Source: Henriciella marina DSM 19595
GTDB taxonomy: Bacteria; Pseudomonadota; Alphaproteobacteria; Caulobacterales; Hyphomonadaceae
Assembly: GCF_000376805.1 (NCBI RefSeq)
Contig: NZ_AQXT01000002.1
Location: 1,302,001-1,366,000 of the forward strand
Reading direction: 5' to 3'
DNA length: 64,000 nucleotides
Both the position numbers and the translations under genes were made by a program. Positions 9,701 through 18,942 of this stretch are shown here, in pieces. The notes under the pieces were generated by a model, which was not told the DNA's origin, made no database searches, and was given only the letters and a program-made list of their open reading frames with translations. Within the stretch, counting starts at the first letter, position 1. Every line of letters begins with the position of its first letter.

Positions 9701-9998
9701 GCCGAATGTCTTTGAGCGGTTTCGCGCCATCGTCATGGGCGCGCGGATCATTCTGGTGAAAGGGCGGATCCAGCGGGCCGAAGGCGTGACACACCTTGTC
9801 GCAGAGCAGCTTGTGGACCGCACAGACGATCTTGGGCTGCTTTCCGAAACCCGCTTCAACGATCCGATGAAGGGCGTGCTGTCGAATGCAGATGAAGTCG
9901 TCAAACCCGTTCCGGACAGACGTGGGCCGCCGCCAAGACCCATGCATGCGCACCCACGCAATGTCCGGGTGATCCCCAATAGCCGCGACTTCCATTGA
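6741..9998 (+). CDS. dnaE2: Error-prone DNA polymerase III alpha subunit DnaE2 (ImuC)
   Basis: This 1085-residue C-family polymerase has an N-terminal PHP domain (TTNFSFLRGASHPEEL), a polymerase core with catalytic aspartates Asp375 and Asp377 in PDIDVDFEHERRE and Asp526 in MKVDVLALGML, a helix-hairpin-helix region, and a C-terminal OB fold (GIVLVRQRPGSASGVCF). The PHP start motif, the length and the operon identify it as DnaE2 rather than replicative DnaE1. It carries out SOS-induced translesion synthesis with ImuA and ImuB. The gene is complete and the three catalytic residues are intact. Confidence 0.96.
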   Translation: MTGYAELAVTTNFSFLRGASHPEELVAQAKGLGLTAIGIADRNTLAGVVRAHLAARDYEMRLLVGARLITTDGFDLIAYPQDRDAYGRLSRLLSEGKLRAEKGACHITLEDVLAHAEGMVFIAMPPLSPDETYRLRLEWLRTQWGDRLYLGARYGFQGQNRERIARLADLGFKAGGVPIVAVNDVLYHAAERRPLQDVVTCIREHCTVDEAGFRLEANAERHLKPAEEMVRLFKGFEPALRRTQEIADRCPFSLDELAYEYPDEPVPPGTTPQEHIEKLAWEGAAWRYPGGVPDKVSAAIRKELTLIGELNYAPYFLTVHDIVAWAKDKGILCQGRGSAANSAVCYCLGITSVDPSVTSLLFERFLTKERKEPPDIDVDFEHERREEVIQYVYRRYGRHKAALTATVISYRPRSAVREVCKALGLSQDIASALAGTVWGSFGSDVKEKQIRQAGLDPTNPVVRRAVQLTRQLIGFPRHLSQHVGGFVLTRGPLVETVPIGNAAMDERTFIEWDKDDISALGIMKVDVLALGMLTCIRKAFDLLRLHKGLDYSLATVPQEDEATYDMLCKGDSLGVFQVESRAQMNMLPRLRPRVFYDLVIEVAIVRPGPIQGDMVHPYLRRRNGQETVTYPSPSPRHGPANELETILKRTNGVPLFQEQAMQIAMDAAKFSADEANGLRRAMATFRKVGTIQNYEELMVERMVARGYERTFAQRCFDQVKGFGEYGFPESHAASFALLVYVSSWLKCHHPDIFCAALLNSQPMGFYAPAQIVRCAREHGVEVREADVNLSDWDNTLEPAEDASLAVRLGFRQIDGLREDEMEAMMEVRGGGFEQPEDIRRRTGITRRAMEVLAAADAFRSMGLDRREALWATRGEAAGKTLPLFAAADTAEQGGEAATRLPEMPASEHVLQDYQTTRLSLKAHPMSFLREHYASMRTLSTREALNLPNGARAQTAGIVLVRQRPGSASGVCFITIEDETGVANLVVWPNVFERFRAIVMGARIILVKGRIQRAEGVTHLVAEQLVDRTDDLGLLSETRFNDPMKGVLSNADEVVKPVPDRRGPPPRPMHAHPRNVRVIPNSRDFH

Positions 9999-10162
9999 GC
10001 CTACTGCAGCTTGCGAGCCGTCTGCCCTCGCCTTCGGCAAGACTCGCCCTAACTTCCACGAAGGCAAAAACTGCAGGTTTCAGACCCGCAATCATGCCGT
10101 GTAATCAAGTCTCTTCGCACAACGCCAAGACATGGTATTGTGCGATCTGTTCAGGGTTTATC

Positions 10163-11272
10163 GTGATCGATTATTCGCTCCAGATACTGGCTGTAACAGC
10201 CGTGATTTTGCTTGCCGCATGCGGGGGCGGCGAAAGCGAAGGCGCGCCGCAGTCTCGGGCACCGCAGGCTGTGAATATAGTCCCGCATGAGATCGCCTAT
10301 GAGACCGACACGGTGCGCGTTGAAGCCGTCGGCACAGCCCGCGCCCGCGCCTCGGCAACCATCCAGGCCGAGGTTGCCGGCGAAGTGACCGCGATCACTT
10401 TCACCGCCGGCGAACGCGTTGAAGAAGGCGAAGTTCTGGTCAGGCTTGAATCGCGTGCCGAACGGCTAGCGGTCGATCAGGCCGAAGTCGCCCGGGCCGA
10501 CGCCCAACGCCTCATCGACAGATACAATTCCGTTTCCACCCCCGGCGTCATTGCCGGCAATGAACTCGACCGCGCCGAGGCCGCCTATGACGCGGCCGAA
10601 ATTGATCTCAGCATTGCGCGGGACGCCCTCAATGACCGGACCATACGCGCGCCTTTCTCTGGATATGTCGGTCTGACAGATATCGACCCCGGCGCGCGCA
10701 TTACCCCCGATACGGTCATTACGCGGCTTGACGACCGCGAGGTCCTTTATGTGGATTTCCCGGTCCCGGAGCAGACCTTCGGCCGCATTACAGAAGGCGA
10801 CATATTTGACGTTGAGCCCTTCTCGAACCCGGACGCAAACTATGAGGCAGAAGTGCTCACGGTCGATAGCGCCATCGACACACAGACGCGCGCCTATGTC
10901 GTCCGCACTGCGATCGACAATTCCGAAGACAGCCTGCGCCCAGGCATGAGTTTCCGCATCGGGTTTGAGCTGCCCGGGCAAAGATATCCAGCTGTGCCTG
11001 AGGCCTCAATCGTCTGGGGCGGGGACGGCGCCTTCGTCTGGGCTGTGCGTGACGGCGAAGCAACGCGTGTCCCGGTCACGATTGTGAGCCGACAGGAAGG
11101 TTATGTGCTCGTGCGCAGCGATCGTCTGACCGAGGGCAGCTGGATTATTGAGGAAGGCGTTCAGAAAGTGCGTCAGGGCACGAAGGTGGAGATGCCGGCC
11201 ACCCGCCGTGATCCACGCCCGGTTGCAGGTGACGGCGTGTCGTCTGGCGGCCGCGCCGCTGCACAGCCATGA
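10163..11272 (+). CDS. RND efflux periplasmic adaptor lipoprotein (HlyD/MFP family)
   Basis: The protein is a membrane-fusion adaptor of about 369 residues. It begins with a lipoprotein signal peptide (IDYSLQILAVTAVILLAAC) with the lipid-attachment Cys at residue 20, then a barrel-sandwich half (ATIQAEVAGEVTAITF), a short hairpin, the second half-lipoyl motif (TIRAPFSGYVGLTDIDPG) and a beta-barrel domain. GTG at 10163 is chosen because it puts the signal peptide at the N-terminus; there is only a weak Shine-Dalgarno, and in-frame codons back to 9995 (TTG) are open but unlike the family. The stop overlaps the pump gene as ATGA. It should bridge the inner-membrane pump to an outer-membrane channel; no channel gene lies beside it. 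Confidence 0.87.
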   Translation: MIDYSLQILAVTAVILLAACGGGESEGAPQSRAPQAVNIVPHEIAYETDTVRVEAVGTARARASATIQAEVAGEVTAITFTAGERVEEGEVLVRLESRAERLAVDQAEVARADAQRLIDRYNSVSTPGVIAGNELDRAEAAYDAAEIDLSIARDALNDRTIRAPFSGYVGLTDIDPGARITPDTVITRLDDREVLYVDFPVPEQTFGRITEGDIFDVEPFSNPDANYEAEVLTVDSAIDTQTRAYVVRTAIDNSEDSLRPGMSFRIGFELPGQRYPAVPEASIVWGGDGAFVWAVRDGEATRVPVTIVSRQEGYVLVRSDRLTEGSWIIEEGVQKVRQGTKVEMPATRRDPRPVAGDGVSSGGRAAAQP

Positions 11273-14200
11273 CGCCGCCCGGCGAGGGTCTACCGGGACT
11301 AGCGGTCCGACGCCCCATGATGGCGGCGGTCCTCAACCTGCTGATCGTGATCGCAGGTCTTGCCGCCATTCTCGGCGTCGAAGTGCGCGAACTTCCAGAC
11401 GTTGATCGCCCGATCGTCTCGGTCCGTGCAACGCTTCCGGGCGCTGCGCCCGAAACGATCGACGCAGAAGTCACGAGCATCCTCGAAGGTGCGGTCGCAA
11501 CGGTGTCCGGCGTCAAGGAAATCCAGTCATCGAGCGAGGAAAACAGCTCGCGGATGCGGATCGAGTTCAATCCGGGTATCGACCTCGATACCGCCGCCTC
11601 CGATGTCCGCGAGGCTGTCAGCCGCGTGACGCGCGAACTGCCCGACCGGGTGGAAAATCTGTTCGTCACAAAGGCCGATGATCGGGGCCAGTCCGTGCTG
11701 ACCATAGCGGTCATCAGCGATGCCTATAGCGAGGAAGAGCTTTCCCGGATTGTCGAGAACGACATCATGCCGGAATTCCTGGCCATCGACGGTGTCGCAA
11801 CGGTGCAGCAGTTTGGCACTCGCGAACGACAGATGAGGGTTCTGGTCGATCCGCTCCGGCTGAACCGGTTCGGGCTGACCATCGCCGATGTGGCCGACGC
11901 GTTGCGACAGGCGCCGTTCGATGTGCCAGTTGGCAGCTTCCGGTCAGAAAGCCAGGAATTGATCGTCCGCGCCGAGGCAACCGCAGCGACGCCGGCACTC
12001 ATCAAGGACATCTATATCGAGGGCAACACCAAGATCGGCGATGTTGCAGAGGCGGTTCTAGGCCCGGCCGATGCGGAGAACTTCCTGCGCCTCAATGGTG
12101 AGCCGATCATTGGCCTCGGGATTATCCGGCAGGCGTCGTCGAACACGATCCAGATTTCGGAGGCCGCCAAGGAGAAGCTCCGACAGCTCAACCGGCGTCT
12201 CGATGATGTGGAGCTGCGCGTCACCTCCGACGAGGCTGTCTTTATCGAAAAGTCCGTTGAAGAAGTGCTGACCAGCCTCGCGATCACAGTGCTCATCGTG
12301 GTGATCACGATCTGGATATTCCTCGGGTCATTGAAAGCGACCATCATTCCAGCCGTGGCCATTCCGGTGTCGCTGATCGGTACGATTGCCGGTATCTGGA
12401 TGCTCGGCTTTTCCATCAATCTCCTGACCCTGCTGGCGCTTGTGCTTGCGACGGGTCTGATTGTCGATGACGCGATCGTGGTTCTGGAGAATATACAGCG
12501 CCGCCAGTCCGAAGGTATTCGCAGGCGCGCGGCCGCCGTGCTGGGCACCCAACAGGTCTTTTTTGCAGTCATCGCGACGACCGCTGTTCTCGTGGCCGTC
12601 TTCGTGCCGATCTCCTTCCTGCCGTCGACGACGGGCCGCCTCTTCCGGGAGTTCGGGTTCGTTCTGTCTGTCGCCGTGCTGACGCTGGCACCCGCCATCG
12701 CCTCGAGGTTCCGCTTCATTCCGAGAGACCCCGCAGACCGCAAGGATAGCTGGCTGGAGAAACGCGGGCGCACCCTCTCCAATGCCTATGGCAGTGCGCT
12801 CGGTGTCTGTCTCAGCCACCCTATCATTGTGGGACTGGTCTGCCTTGGTGCAGCGGGGGCATCCGGCCTTCTCTATACGTCGATCGCCAAGGAGCTCGTG
12901 CCGTCTGAGGATCGCGGTGTGGTGGAAGTGTTTGCCACCGGCCCGGATGGCGTCGGTCTGGCGTTTATGGATCAGGAAGCCGACGAGATTGAACAGATCC
13001 TTCAGCCCTATGTGGAGAATGGCACGATCGAGTCGCTCTTCACCATTGTCGGTCGCTATGACCCGAACAGGGTCGGCATTACGGCCTGGCTCGCGCCGTG
13101 GGAGGAACGGACCAAGGGCCAGGAAGATATCATCACCGAGCTTCAGGGCCCGATGTCCGAAATCCCCGGATCACGCGTCTCGGTCTTTGGCAGGTCCAGC
13201 CTGTCCAGCCGGGGTGGTGGCCGCGGCGGCGGGCTACAGGTGGCACTCACTGGAAGCGACTATTCGGATATCTATGTTGCCGCAAGAGAGCTCTCGAACG
13301 CGATCGAGGACAGCGAAATCCTCTCCAATCCCGAGATTTCCTATCAGCCGACCCAGCCGCAGCTGTCGGTTCAGGTCGACCGTCGGCGCGCCGCAGACCT
13401 CAACATCCCGCTCGATGAGTTGTCAGTAACGCTTCGCGCCATGGTGGACGGCGAAGACCTCATCGATCTCAACGTCGACGATCAGTCCATTCCGATTATC
13501 CTGGAGTCCGAAACCGGAACGATCCGTGACCCGGGCGACCTTCGCAATCTCTATGTGAGGTCGCGCACCGGCGACCTCGTCCCGATCTCCACGCTGACCA
13601 CGATCCGCGAGGAAGGGGTTGCCGCAGAGCTTGACCGAACCGAGCAGCGCCGCGCCATCGAAGTGGAGATGGATACCGCGCCAGACCTGCCGCTGGCAGA
13701 CGCGATCGCGGAAATCGAGCGCCTGACCGATGACATCCTGCCATCTGGCATCAGTATGGTCCTGCAGGGCGAAGCGGCAACGCTCGAAGAAAGCAATCAG
13801 GACCTTCTCCTGACCTATGGCTTTGCGTTCGTCATCGTCTTCCTTGTCCTGGTCGCGCAGTTCGAAAGCATCACCAGCCCGATTGTCGTGCTGCTCAGCG
13901 TCCCGTTCGCGCTGGCTGCAGCCGTTTTCGCCCTCTTCCTGACGGGCACATCGCTGAATATCTATTCGCAGATCGGCCTCATCATGTTGATCGGCCTCAT
14001 GGCCAAGAACGGTATTCTTCTGGTCGAGTTTGCCGACCAGCTTCGCGGAATGGGCCGCAGCGTCCGTGATGCGGTTTATGAGGCGGCGACCATTCGCCTT
14101 CGCCCGATTGCCATGACGCTGATCTCTACGGTGCTCGGGTCAGTGCCGCTGATCATCTCAAGCGGCGCGGGCGCGGAATCGCGCAATTCCATCGGTTGGG

Positions 14201-14367
14201 TCGTCTTTGGCGGCCTTGGCCTTGCGGCCCTTTTCACGCTTTTCCTGACGCCGGTCATCTATCTCGGCGTTGCGCAATTCTCGAAAGCAAGAACGGTGGA
14301 AACACGTGCGCTTGAAGAAGAGCTGGACGAGGCCAGAGAAAATCAGAGCAATCAGCCCGCTGAATGA
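11269..14367 (+). CDS. RND-family efflux pump permease
   Basis: This 1032-residue inner-membrane pump has the AcrB/MexB layout: N-terminal TM1, a large periplasmic porter domain, TM2-6, a second TM7, a second periplasmic loop and TM8-12. The proton-relay Asp pair is present in GLIVDDAIVVLENI, and the C-terminal half has GLMAKNGILLVEFADQLR. It would export hydrophobic or amphiphilic compounds using the proton gradient. The predicted TM6 is unusually short: FREFGFVLSVAV runs straight into LTLAPAIASRF, about seven residues fewer than in usual relatives. It is coupled to the adaptor gene upstream and ends four bases before a convergent gene. Confidence 0.92.
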   Translation: MTPPGEGLPGLAVRRPMMAAVLNLLIVIAGLAAILGVEVRELPDVDRPIVSVRATLPGAAPETIDAEVTSILEGAVATVSGVKEIQSSSEENSSRMRIEFNPGIDLDTAASDVREAVSRVTRELPDRVENLFVTKADDRGQSVLTIAVISDAYSEEELSRIVENDIMPEFLAIDGVATVQQFGTRERQMRVLVDPLRLNRFGLTIADVADALRQAPFDVPVGSFRSESQELIVRAEATAATPALIKDIYIEGNTKIGDVAEAVLGPADAENFLRLNGEPIIGLGIIRQASSNTIQISEAAKEKLRQLNRRLDDVELRVTSDEAVFIEKSVEEVLTSLAITVLIVVITIWIFLGSLKATIIPAVAIPVSLIGTIAGIWMLGFSINLLTLLALVLATGLIVDDAIVVLENIQRRQSEGIRRRAAAVLGTQQVFFAVIATTAVLVAVFVPISFLPSTTGRLFREFGFVLSVAVLTLAPAIASRFRFIPRDPADRKDSWLEKRGRTLSNAYGSALGVCLSHPIIVGLVCLGAAGASGLLYTSIAKELVPSEDRGVVEVFATGPDGVGLAFMDQEADEIEQILQPYVENGTIESLFTIVGRYDPNRVGITAWLAPWEERTKGQEDIITELQGPMSEIPGSRVSVFGRSSLSSRGGGRGGGLQVALTGSDYSDIYVAARELSNAIEDSEILSNPEISYQPTQPQLSVQVDRRRAADLNIPLDELSVTLRAMVDGEDLIDLNVDDQSIPIILESETGTIRDPGDLRNLYVRSRTGDLVPISTLTTIREEGVAAELDRTEQRRAIEVEMDTAPDLPLADAIAEIERLTDDILPSGISMVLQGEAATLEESNQDLLLTYGFAFVIVFLVLVAQFESITSPIVVLLSVPFALAAAVFALFLTGTSLNIYSQIGLIMLIGLMAKNGILLVEFADQLRGMGRSVRDAVYEAATIRLRPIAMTLISTVLGSVPLIISSGAGAESRNSIGWVVFGGLGLAALFTLFLTPVIYLGVAQFSKARTVETRALEEELDEARENQSNQPAE

Positions 14368-14371
14368 TCAA

Positions 14372-15982
14372 TCATGTGCGGGCCCAGAAGCCGCTCCACG
14401 GTCCGAGTGTATCCGAGACACTGTAAGCGTCTTCAGAAAGACCGGCTTCAGTCGCGAATACAGGGCCTGTCGGCTTCAACGCGGCAGGGAGCTGAACATC
14501 CTCCTCCGTCAGATTGAAAACACATAGGATCTGGTCTCCACCGTGTTTGCGGTGAAAGGCGAGGATCTCCCTTGGTGCCTCCAGGAATTCGATATCTCCA
14601 ACCCGCAAGGCAGGCGAGGTCTGCCGGAATTTCACAAGCGCCCGCGTCAGATTGAGCGTCGACGCGGCATCTTTCTGGCTGTTGACCGCCAGCGCCTGCT
14701 GGGCCCGATCAACCGGTAGCCATGGGTCGCTTTCGGAGAATCCAGCCTGGGCACTGTGACGCTCCCACGGCATCGGTGTGCGCGCGCCATCCCGCCCCAA
14801 TGTGCGCGGCCAGTTTGCGATCGCTTCGGGGTCCTGAAGATGCTCGAAGGCGACGTGGCCCTGCGGTAGTCCAAGCTCCTCGCCCTGATAGATGAAGGCG
14901 TTGCCGCGTAAGGAGAGAAGCAGAAGGATGAGAAGGTCCGCCGCCTGTTTGCGAAAGTCAGCGCTCGCCCAGCGAGACACCGCGCGCGGGGCGTCGTGAT
15001 TGGAAAAGGCCCAGCTTGGCCAGCCCTCTCCTGCCTCTCCGCTCCACTGCTCAAGTGACCGGCGCACGCGCGCTGGCGTCAGCGTTCTGGCGTAGAGAAA
15101 GTCAAAATTATAGGCCGAATGGAGCCGTCGCCCGCCCTCGGTAAAGGCTTTCATTTCAGGCACGGGATCGGGGCCGACAACTTCGGCGACAGAGAAACTC
15201 CCCTCATATTCATCCAGCAGGTTTCGGACCCGCTCGAGAAAGTCCGGGATTTCGGGCTGTGACATGTTGTGAATGTGGTGCTGCATATCGAAGGGTCTGG
15301 TGACCCTGGACATGTCGAGGCCCGACGGCGGATTGTCCGTCAGGTCTGCATCATGGATCGCAAAGTTGATGGCATCGAGACGAAACCCGTCAACGCCCCG
15401 CTCCAGCCAGAAACGGGCCGCATCAAGGAGCGCGTCCTGAACCTCCTTGTTGCGAACGTTCAGGTCAGGCTGTGAGGCCAGAAAATTGTGCATGTAGTAT
15501 TGCTGGCGGCGTCCGTCCCATTCCCATGAGGGGCCGCCAAAGACAGCTTGCCAGTTATTCGGCGGCGACCCGTCCGGTTTCGGGTCGGCCCATACGTACC
15601 AGTCGGCCTTTGGCTCAATCTTGCTCTCTCGGCTTTGCCTGAACCAGTCATGGGCATCGGAGGTATGGGAATAGACCTGATCGATGATGAGTTTGAGGCC
15701 GCGCGCATGGGCAACGGCGACCAGCCGGTCGAAGTCGTCGATTGTGCCGAACAGGGGATCCACGCCGCAATAATCAGCCACATCGTAGCCGAAATCCTTC
15801 ATCGGCGAGGTGAAGAAGGGCGATAGCCAGATTGCGTCGACATTGAGGGACGCGACATGATCCAGCCGATCAATAATACCTTGGAGGTCGCCCACGCCGT
15901 CGCCATTGCTGTCAGCAAAGCTACGCGGATAGATCTGGTAGATTGTTGCGCCCTTCCACCAGGGCTGATCATTTTCGGACAT
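14372..15982 (-). CDS. GH13 alpha-glucosidase / oligo-1,6-glucosidase type
   Basis: The 536-residue cytoplasmic enzyme is a complete glycoside hydrolase family 13 protein. It starts WWKGATIYQIYPRSFADSNG and carries the conserved regions: the DQVYSHTSD region I, GVDGFRLDAINF with nucleophile Asp203, VAEVVG with acid/base Glu268, and FSNHD with Asp330. Subfamily features fit exo-acting alpha-glucosidases that release glucose from maltose, isomaltose or sucrose-like oligosaccharides. No signal peptide is seen. It stands alone, with no sugar transporter or regulator next to it, and converges tightly on the RND pump gene. Confidence 0.92.
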   Translation of the reverse strand: MSENDQPWWKGATIYQIYPRSFADSNGDGVGDLQGIIDRLDHVASLNVDAIWLSPFFTSPMKDFGYDVADYCGVDPLFGTIDDFDRLVAVAHARGLKLIIDQVYSHTSDAHDWFRQSRESKIEPKADWYVWADPKPDGSPPNNWQAVFGGPSWEWDGRRQQYYMHNFLASQPDLNVRNKEVQDALLDAARFWLERGVDGFRLDAINFAIHDADLTDNPPSGLDMSRVTRPFDMQHHIHNMSQPEIPDFLERVRNLLDEYEGSFSVAEVVGPDPVPEMKAFTEGGRRLHSAYNFDFLYARTLTPARVRRSLEQWSGEAGEGWPSWAFSNHDAPRAVSRWASADFRKQAADLLILLLLSLRGNAFIYQGEELGLPQGHVAFEHLQDPEAIANWPRTLGRDGARTPMPWERHSAQAGFSESDPWLPVDRAQQALAVNSQKDAASTLNLTRALVKFRQTSPALRVGDIEFLEAPREILAFHRKHGGDQILCVFNLTEEDVQLPAALKPTGPVFATEAGLSEDAYSVSDTLGPWSGFWART

Positions 15983-16161
15983 GGGGCAGCGATGGCTTTC
16001 TTGAAAAAGAGCGGATCATCCCTCCTCTCATGCGATGGCCCGTTTCGTAAAGTTGAAGACGCGGCGACGGCTTTGGATATGCCGCACGCCACGTCACCGC
16101 TTCACCTTCGGCAGAATTTCTGAAAGCATTTAGAAAACGGGAAAATCCGGGAGGAAATGAA

Positions 16162-17496
16162 ATGCTAGCCAATGTGAGCGAGACCGCACAGGAAGAAGTC
16201 AACGCGCCCCAGGGCCACAAATATGAGCGGGCCTATCCAGCGTCGCCTGCGGCAGACCTCACAGACCTCGATCTTTTCGCCAAGGGCCAGCCCTTCGACG
16301 CATTTGCGCGTATGCGCGAAGCCGCCCCCGTCTGCTGGCACGAGGAAGCCGAAGGCGCCGGGTTCTGGGCGCTGACCGGCTATCACGATGTCCGCGCGAC
16401 CGAACTCGACACCAAGTCCTTCTCTTCGCAGAAGGGCGGCATATTGATGAATTACGGTCACGCCGATGCCCGCCACCCCCTGCTCCACCGTGCGTCGCTG
16501 GATGCCATGATCAACCTCGATCAGCCCTATCATTTCCCGCTGCGGCGCGAGCATATGCCCTTCTTCACGCCGGCTTATGTTTCCGATCTGCGAAAGCGCG
16601 TCGATACCAAGGTGACGTCGCTGCTCGATGCGATGGAAGCCAGAGCGCGCGAGACCGGCAAGCCCCTTGATATGGTGGAGATGTTCTCTGCCGAGCTGCC
16701 GCTTTTCACGCTCTGCGAAATTCTCGGCGTTGAGGAAGCGGACCGGCCGAAGCTGATCAAATGGATGCACTATCTAGAAGTCTCGGCAGACACGATGCGC
16801 AAGGGCGAGGCGCTTGATCCGCAATTCTTCGGTGATTTCGTCCAGAACGTGCTGGAAATGTTCGAGTTCGGCAAACGCGTCCTCTACGACCGCCGCTCGA
16901 ACCCCAAGCCGGACCTTCTCTCTGCCATTGCGAATGCGAAAGTGGACGGCGAGCTTCTCTCGGATGAAATGCTGGATGGCTCCTGGCTGCTGATCGTGTT
17001 CGCAGGCAATGACACCACCCGCAATTCGCTGTCCGGTACAATGAAACTCCTGACCGAGTTTCCCGAGCAGAAGCAGAAGCTTATCGAAGACCCTTCGCGT
17101 ATTACGAATATGGTCCATGAGGCGATCCGCATGGTTTCGCCGGTTATCTACATGCGCCGGACCGCAGCAGAAGATGCTGAGATCAATGGTCAGAAGATCG
17201 CTGAGGGCGAAAAAGTCGTGATGTATTACGGCGCCGCCAATCGGGACCCGTCTGTCTTTGCCGATCCGGACCGATTCGACGTCGAGCGCGCAAACGCGAA
17301 GGATCATCTGGCCTTCGGTATGGGCCCCCATGTCTGCCTCGGGCAGCGCGTTGCGAACATGCAGCTGGAATCCGCCTACAGGCAAATCCTGGCACGTTTT
17401 CCCGATGTGGAATGGACGGGAGACATCGATATTGCACCGAACAATTTCGTACATGCCATATCTCGTCTCGGCATTGACCTCGGGGTCAAAAGCTAA
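16162..17496 (+). CDS. Cytochrome P450
   Basis: This 444-residue soluble bacterial P450 has an I-helix oxygen-activation motif AGNDTT (281-286), a K-helix ExxR (Glu320, Arg323), and a heme-binding loop FGMGPHVCLGQ with proximal Cys392. The AGNDTTRNSLSG sequence is of the type seen in bacterial alkane, branched-lipid and steroid-side-chain hydroxylases, so a hydrophobic aliphatic substrate is likely, but the CYP family cannot be fixed by eye. A good Shine-Dalgarno (GGGAGGAAAT) precedes the ATG. No ferredoxin or reductase gene is adjacent, so it must borrow electrons from partners encoded elsewhere. Confidence 0.93.
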   Translation: MLANVSETAQEEVNAPQGHKYERAYPASPAADLTDLDLFAKGQPFDAFARMREAAPVCWHEEAEGAGFWALTGYHDVRATELDTKSFSSQKGGILMNYGHADARHPLLHRASLDAMINLDQPYHFPLRREHMPFFTPAYVSDLRKRVDTKVTSLLDAMEARARETGKPLDMVEMFSAELPLFTLCEILGVEEADRPKLIKWMHYLEVSADTMRKGEALDPQFFGDFVQNVLEMFEFGKRVLYDRRSNPKPDLLSAIANAKVDGELLSDEMLDGSWLLIVFAGNDTTRNSLSGTMKLLTEFPEQKQKLIEDPSRITNMVHEAIRMVSPVIYMRRTAAEDAEINGQKIAEGEKVVMYYGAANRDPSVFADPDRFDVERANAKDHLAFGMGPHVCLGQRVANMQLESAYRQILARFPDVEWTGDIDIAPNNFVHAISRLGIDLGVKS

Positions 17497-17603
17497 ACTG
17501 GAAGAATGGGTCGGAAGCCGGAAATTTACGGTCGGCATTAATCATTGCTTTTGCTCGCATTGCTAGTATCGAAGCCGATCGGAAGGGTGAGGGACCTCGA
17601 ATA

Positions 17604-18833
17604 TTGGACCAGGCCGCTGCTATCGGACTGACTGTTCCCGCAATTGCCATGGGCATGTGCGCGATCTTTCTGTGTTTCTGGTATTACAACCGTGAAGACA
17701 GGGCTGCGCTCATCTTTGCGGGCGCTTTCACCATGTGCGCCGTCGGCTTCACGCTGAACCATTTCGTCCTTCCGAAGGAATCCATCGCCAACGCAATGGT
17801 TCACAATGCCTGCTATGCCCTGGGGCTTTTCCTGCTCTCTGAAGGCATTCACCGGGCATTCGACAGGAACCCGCCCCGCATCGCGCTGGCCACACTGGGC
17901 GTGATAAGCGTTATTGCCGCGGGCATCATCCAGACGTCTTTTGTCGGTCTCAGTGTCCGCATCGTGACGATCAATTTCATTCACGGATCGATGCTGATCG
18001 TCAGTGCCATTACGCTCCGCGGCGTGTGGGACCGTTCGTGGACCGGGACTGCGGTGCTGGCCGCGCTCGCGCTCTGCATTATCAACTTCGTTCTGGTCTC
18101 ACCGATAACGGTATACGGAAACACGATCAGGGACGCGACATTCTTCCAGTCAGCTTACTGGCAGATCATCAATCTGATCAGCATACTCTCTGTGCTTTCA
18201 ATGGGCGGCGCGCTCGTCTCCGTCTGCGTCATGCAACGGCTCGAGGCGCTTCGCGACGATGCGGAGAACGACTTCCTGACAGGCCTGAGAAGCCGGCGCG
18301 CATTCGATCAGTCGGCCAGGCAGTACTGTCAGGCCCGTTCGGGCGACTATGCCGCCAGCGTCATCATTATTGATCTCGACCACTTCAAAGCTGTCAACGA
18401 CCAGTTCGGGCATGCCGCAGGTGATGCGGTGATCCGCGCGGTCGGCTCTCTCCTCTCGCGACAGACACGCACAAGCGACATGTGCGGCCGCATGGGCGGC
18501 GAGGAGTTCTGTCTTCTGTTGCCGGGCACCGACCTTAAAGGCGCCACCACCCTTGCCGAGCGGCTTCGTCTCCGCATCAGCGAGCTGGCAGAGGACGCAT
18601 TCCCCGAGGGTCTGTCGGTGACGGCAAGTTTCGGCGTCGCCGAACTTGGCCGCGACATGCTTTTCGAGGACGCCTATCCGGTGGCGGACGCTGCGCTCTA
18701 TTCGGCGAAATCCAACGGACGCAATCGTGTCGACTGTGCAGAGGCGCCTCTAGACACCGGCAAGCCTGTGCGCCGCCAGAAGCTTGAAAAGCGCCTGATA
18801 CAGGATGAAGCCCCCCGCCGGGTTGCTTCCTGA
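17604..18833 (+). CDS. Membrane-anchored diguanylate cyclase (GGDEF)
   Basis: About 200 N-terminal residues form six or seven hydrophobic helices (first VPAIAMGMCAIFLCFWYY), followed by a full GGDEF domain. The active-site loop reads GGEEF (residues 298-302), and an RxxD product-inhibition site (RTSD, 289-292) lies five residues upstream, so an active, feedback-controlled enzyme making c-di-GMP from two GTP is expected. Further GGDEF marks are DHFKAVNDQFGHAAGD and the C-terminal ALYSAKSNGRNRV. The start is TTG, with a purine-rich GGGTGAGGGA upstream. No receiver or PAS domain is visible; the membrane part is presumably the sensor. Confidence 0.9.
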   Translation: MDQAAAIGLTVPAIAMGMCAIFLCFWYYNREDRAALIFAGAFTMCAVGFTLNHFVLPKESIANAMVHNACYALGLFLLSEGIHRAFDRNPPRIALATLGVISVIAAGIIQTSFVGLSVRIVTINFIHGSMLIVSAITLRGVWDRSWTGTAVLAALALCIINFVLVSPITVYGNTIRDATFFQSAYWQIINLISILSVLSMGGALVSVCVMQRLEALRDDAENDFLTGLRSRRAFDQSARQYCQARSGDYAASVIIIDLDHFKAVNDQFGHAAGDAVIRAVGSLLSRQTRTSDMCGRMGGEEFCLLLPGTDLKGATTLAERLRLRISELAEDAFPEGLSVTASFGVAELGRDMLFEDAYPVADAALYSAKSNGRNRVDCAEAPLDTGKPVRRQKLEKRLIQDEAPRRVAS

Positions 18834-18942
18834 CAGGACATGGATGGTCACAGGCACGCGCCTCCAGCTGCCCCAACGTGAGACTTGTTCAGCCCCGCCC
18901 TGCATGCTCTTTCAGCCAATATCGGAAATGTTGGAGGATCCC

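Noticed and set aside
9995-10162. In-frame extension of the RND adaptor gene back to a TTG overlapping the dnaE2 stop
   Set aside because: The extension would put 56 unconserved residues before a proper lipoprotein signal peptide; the GTG at 10163 gives a normal adaptor.
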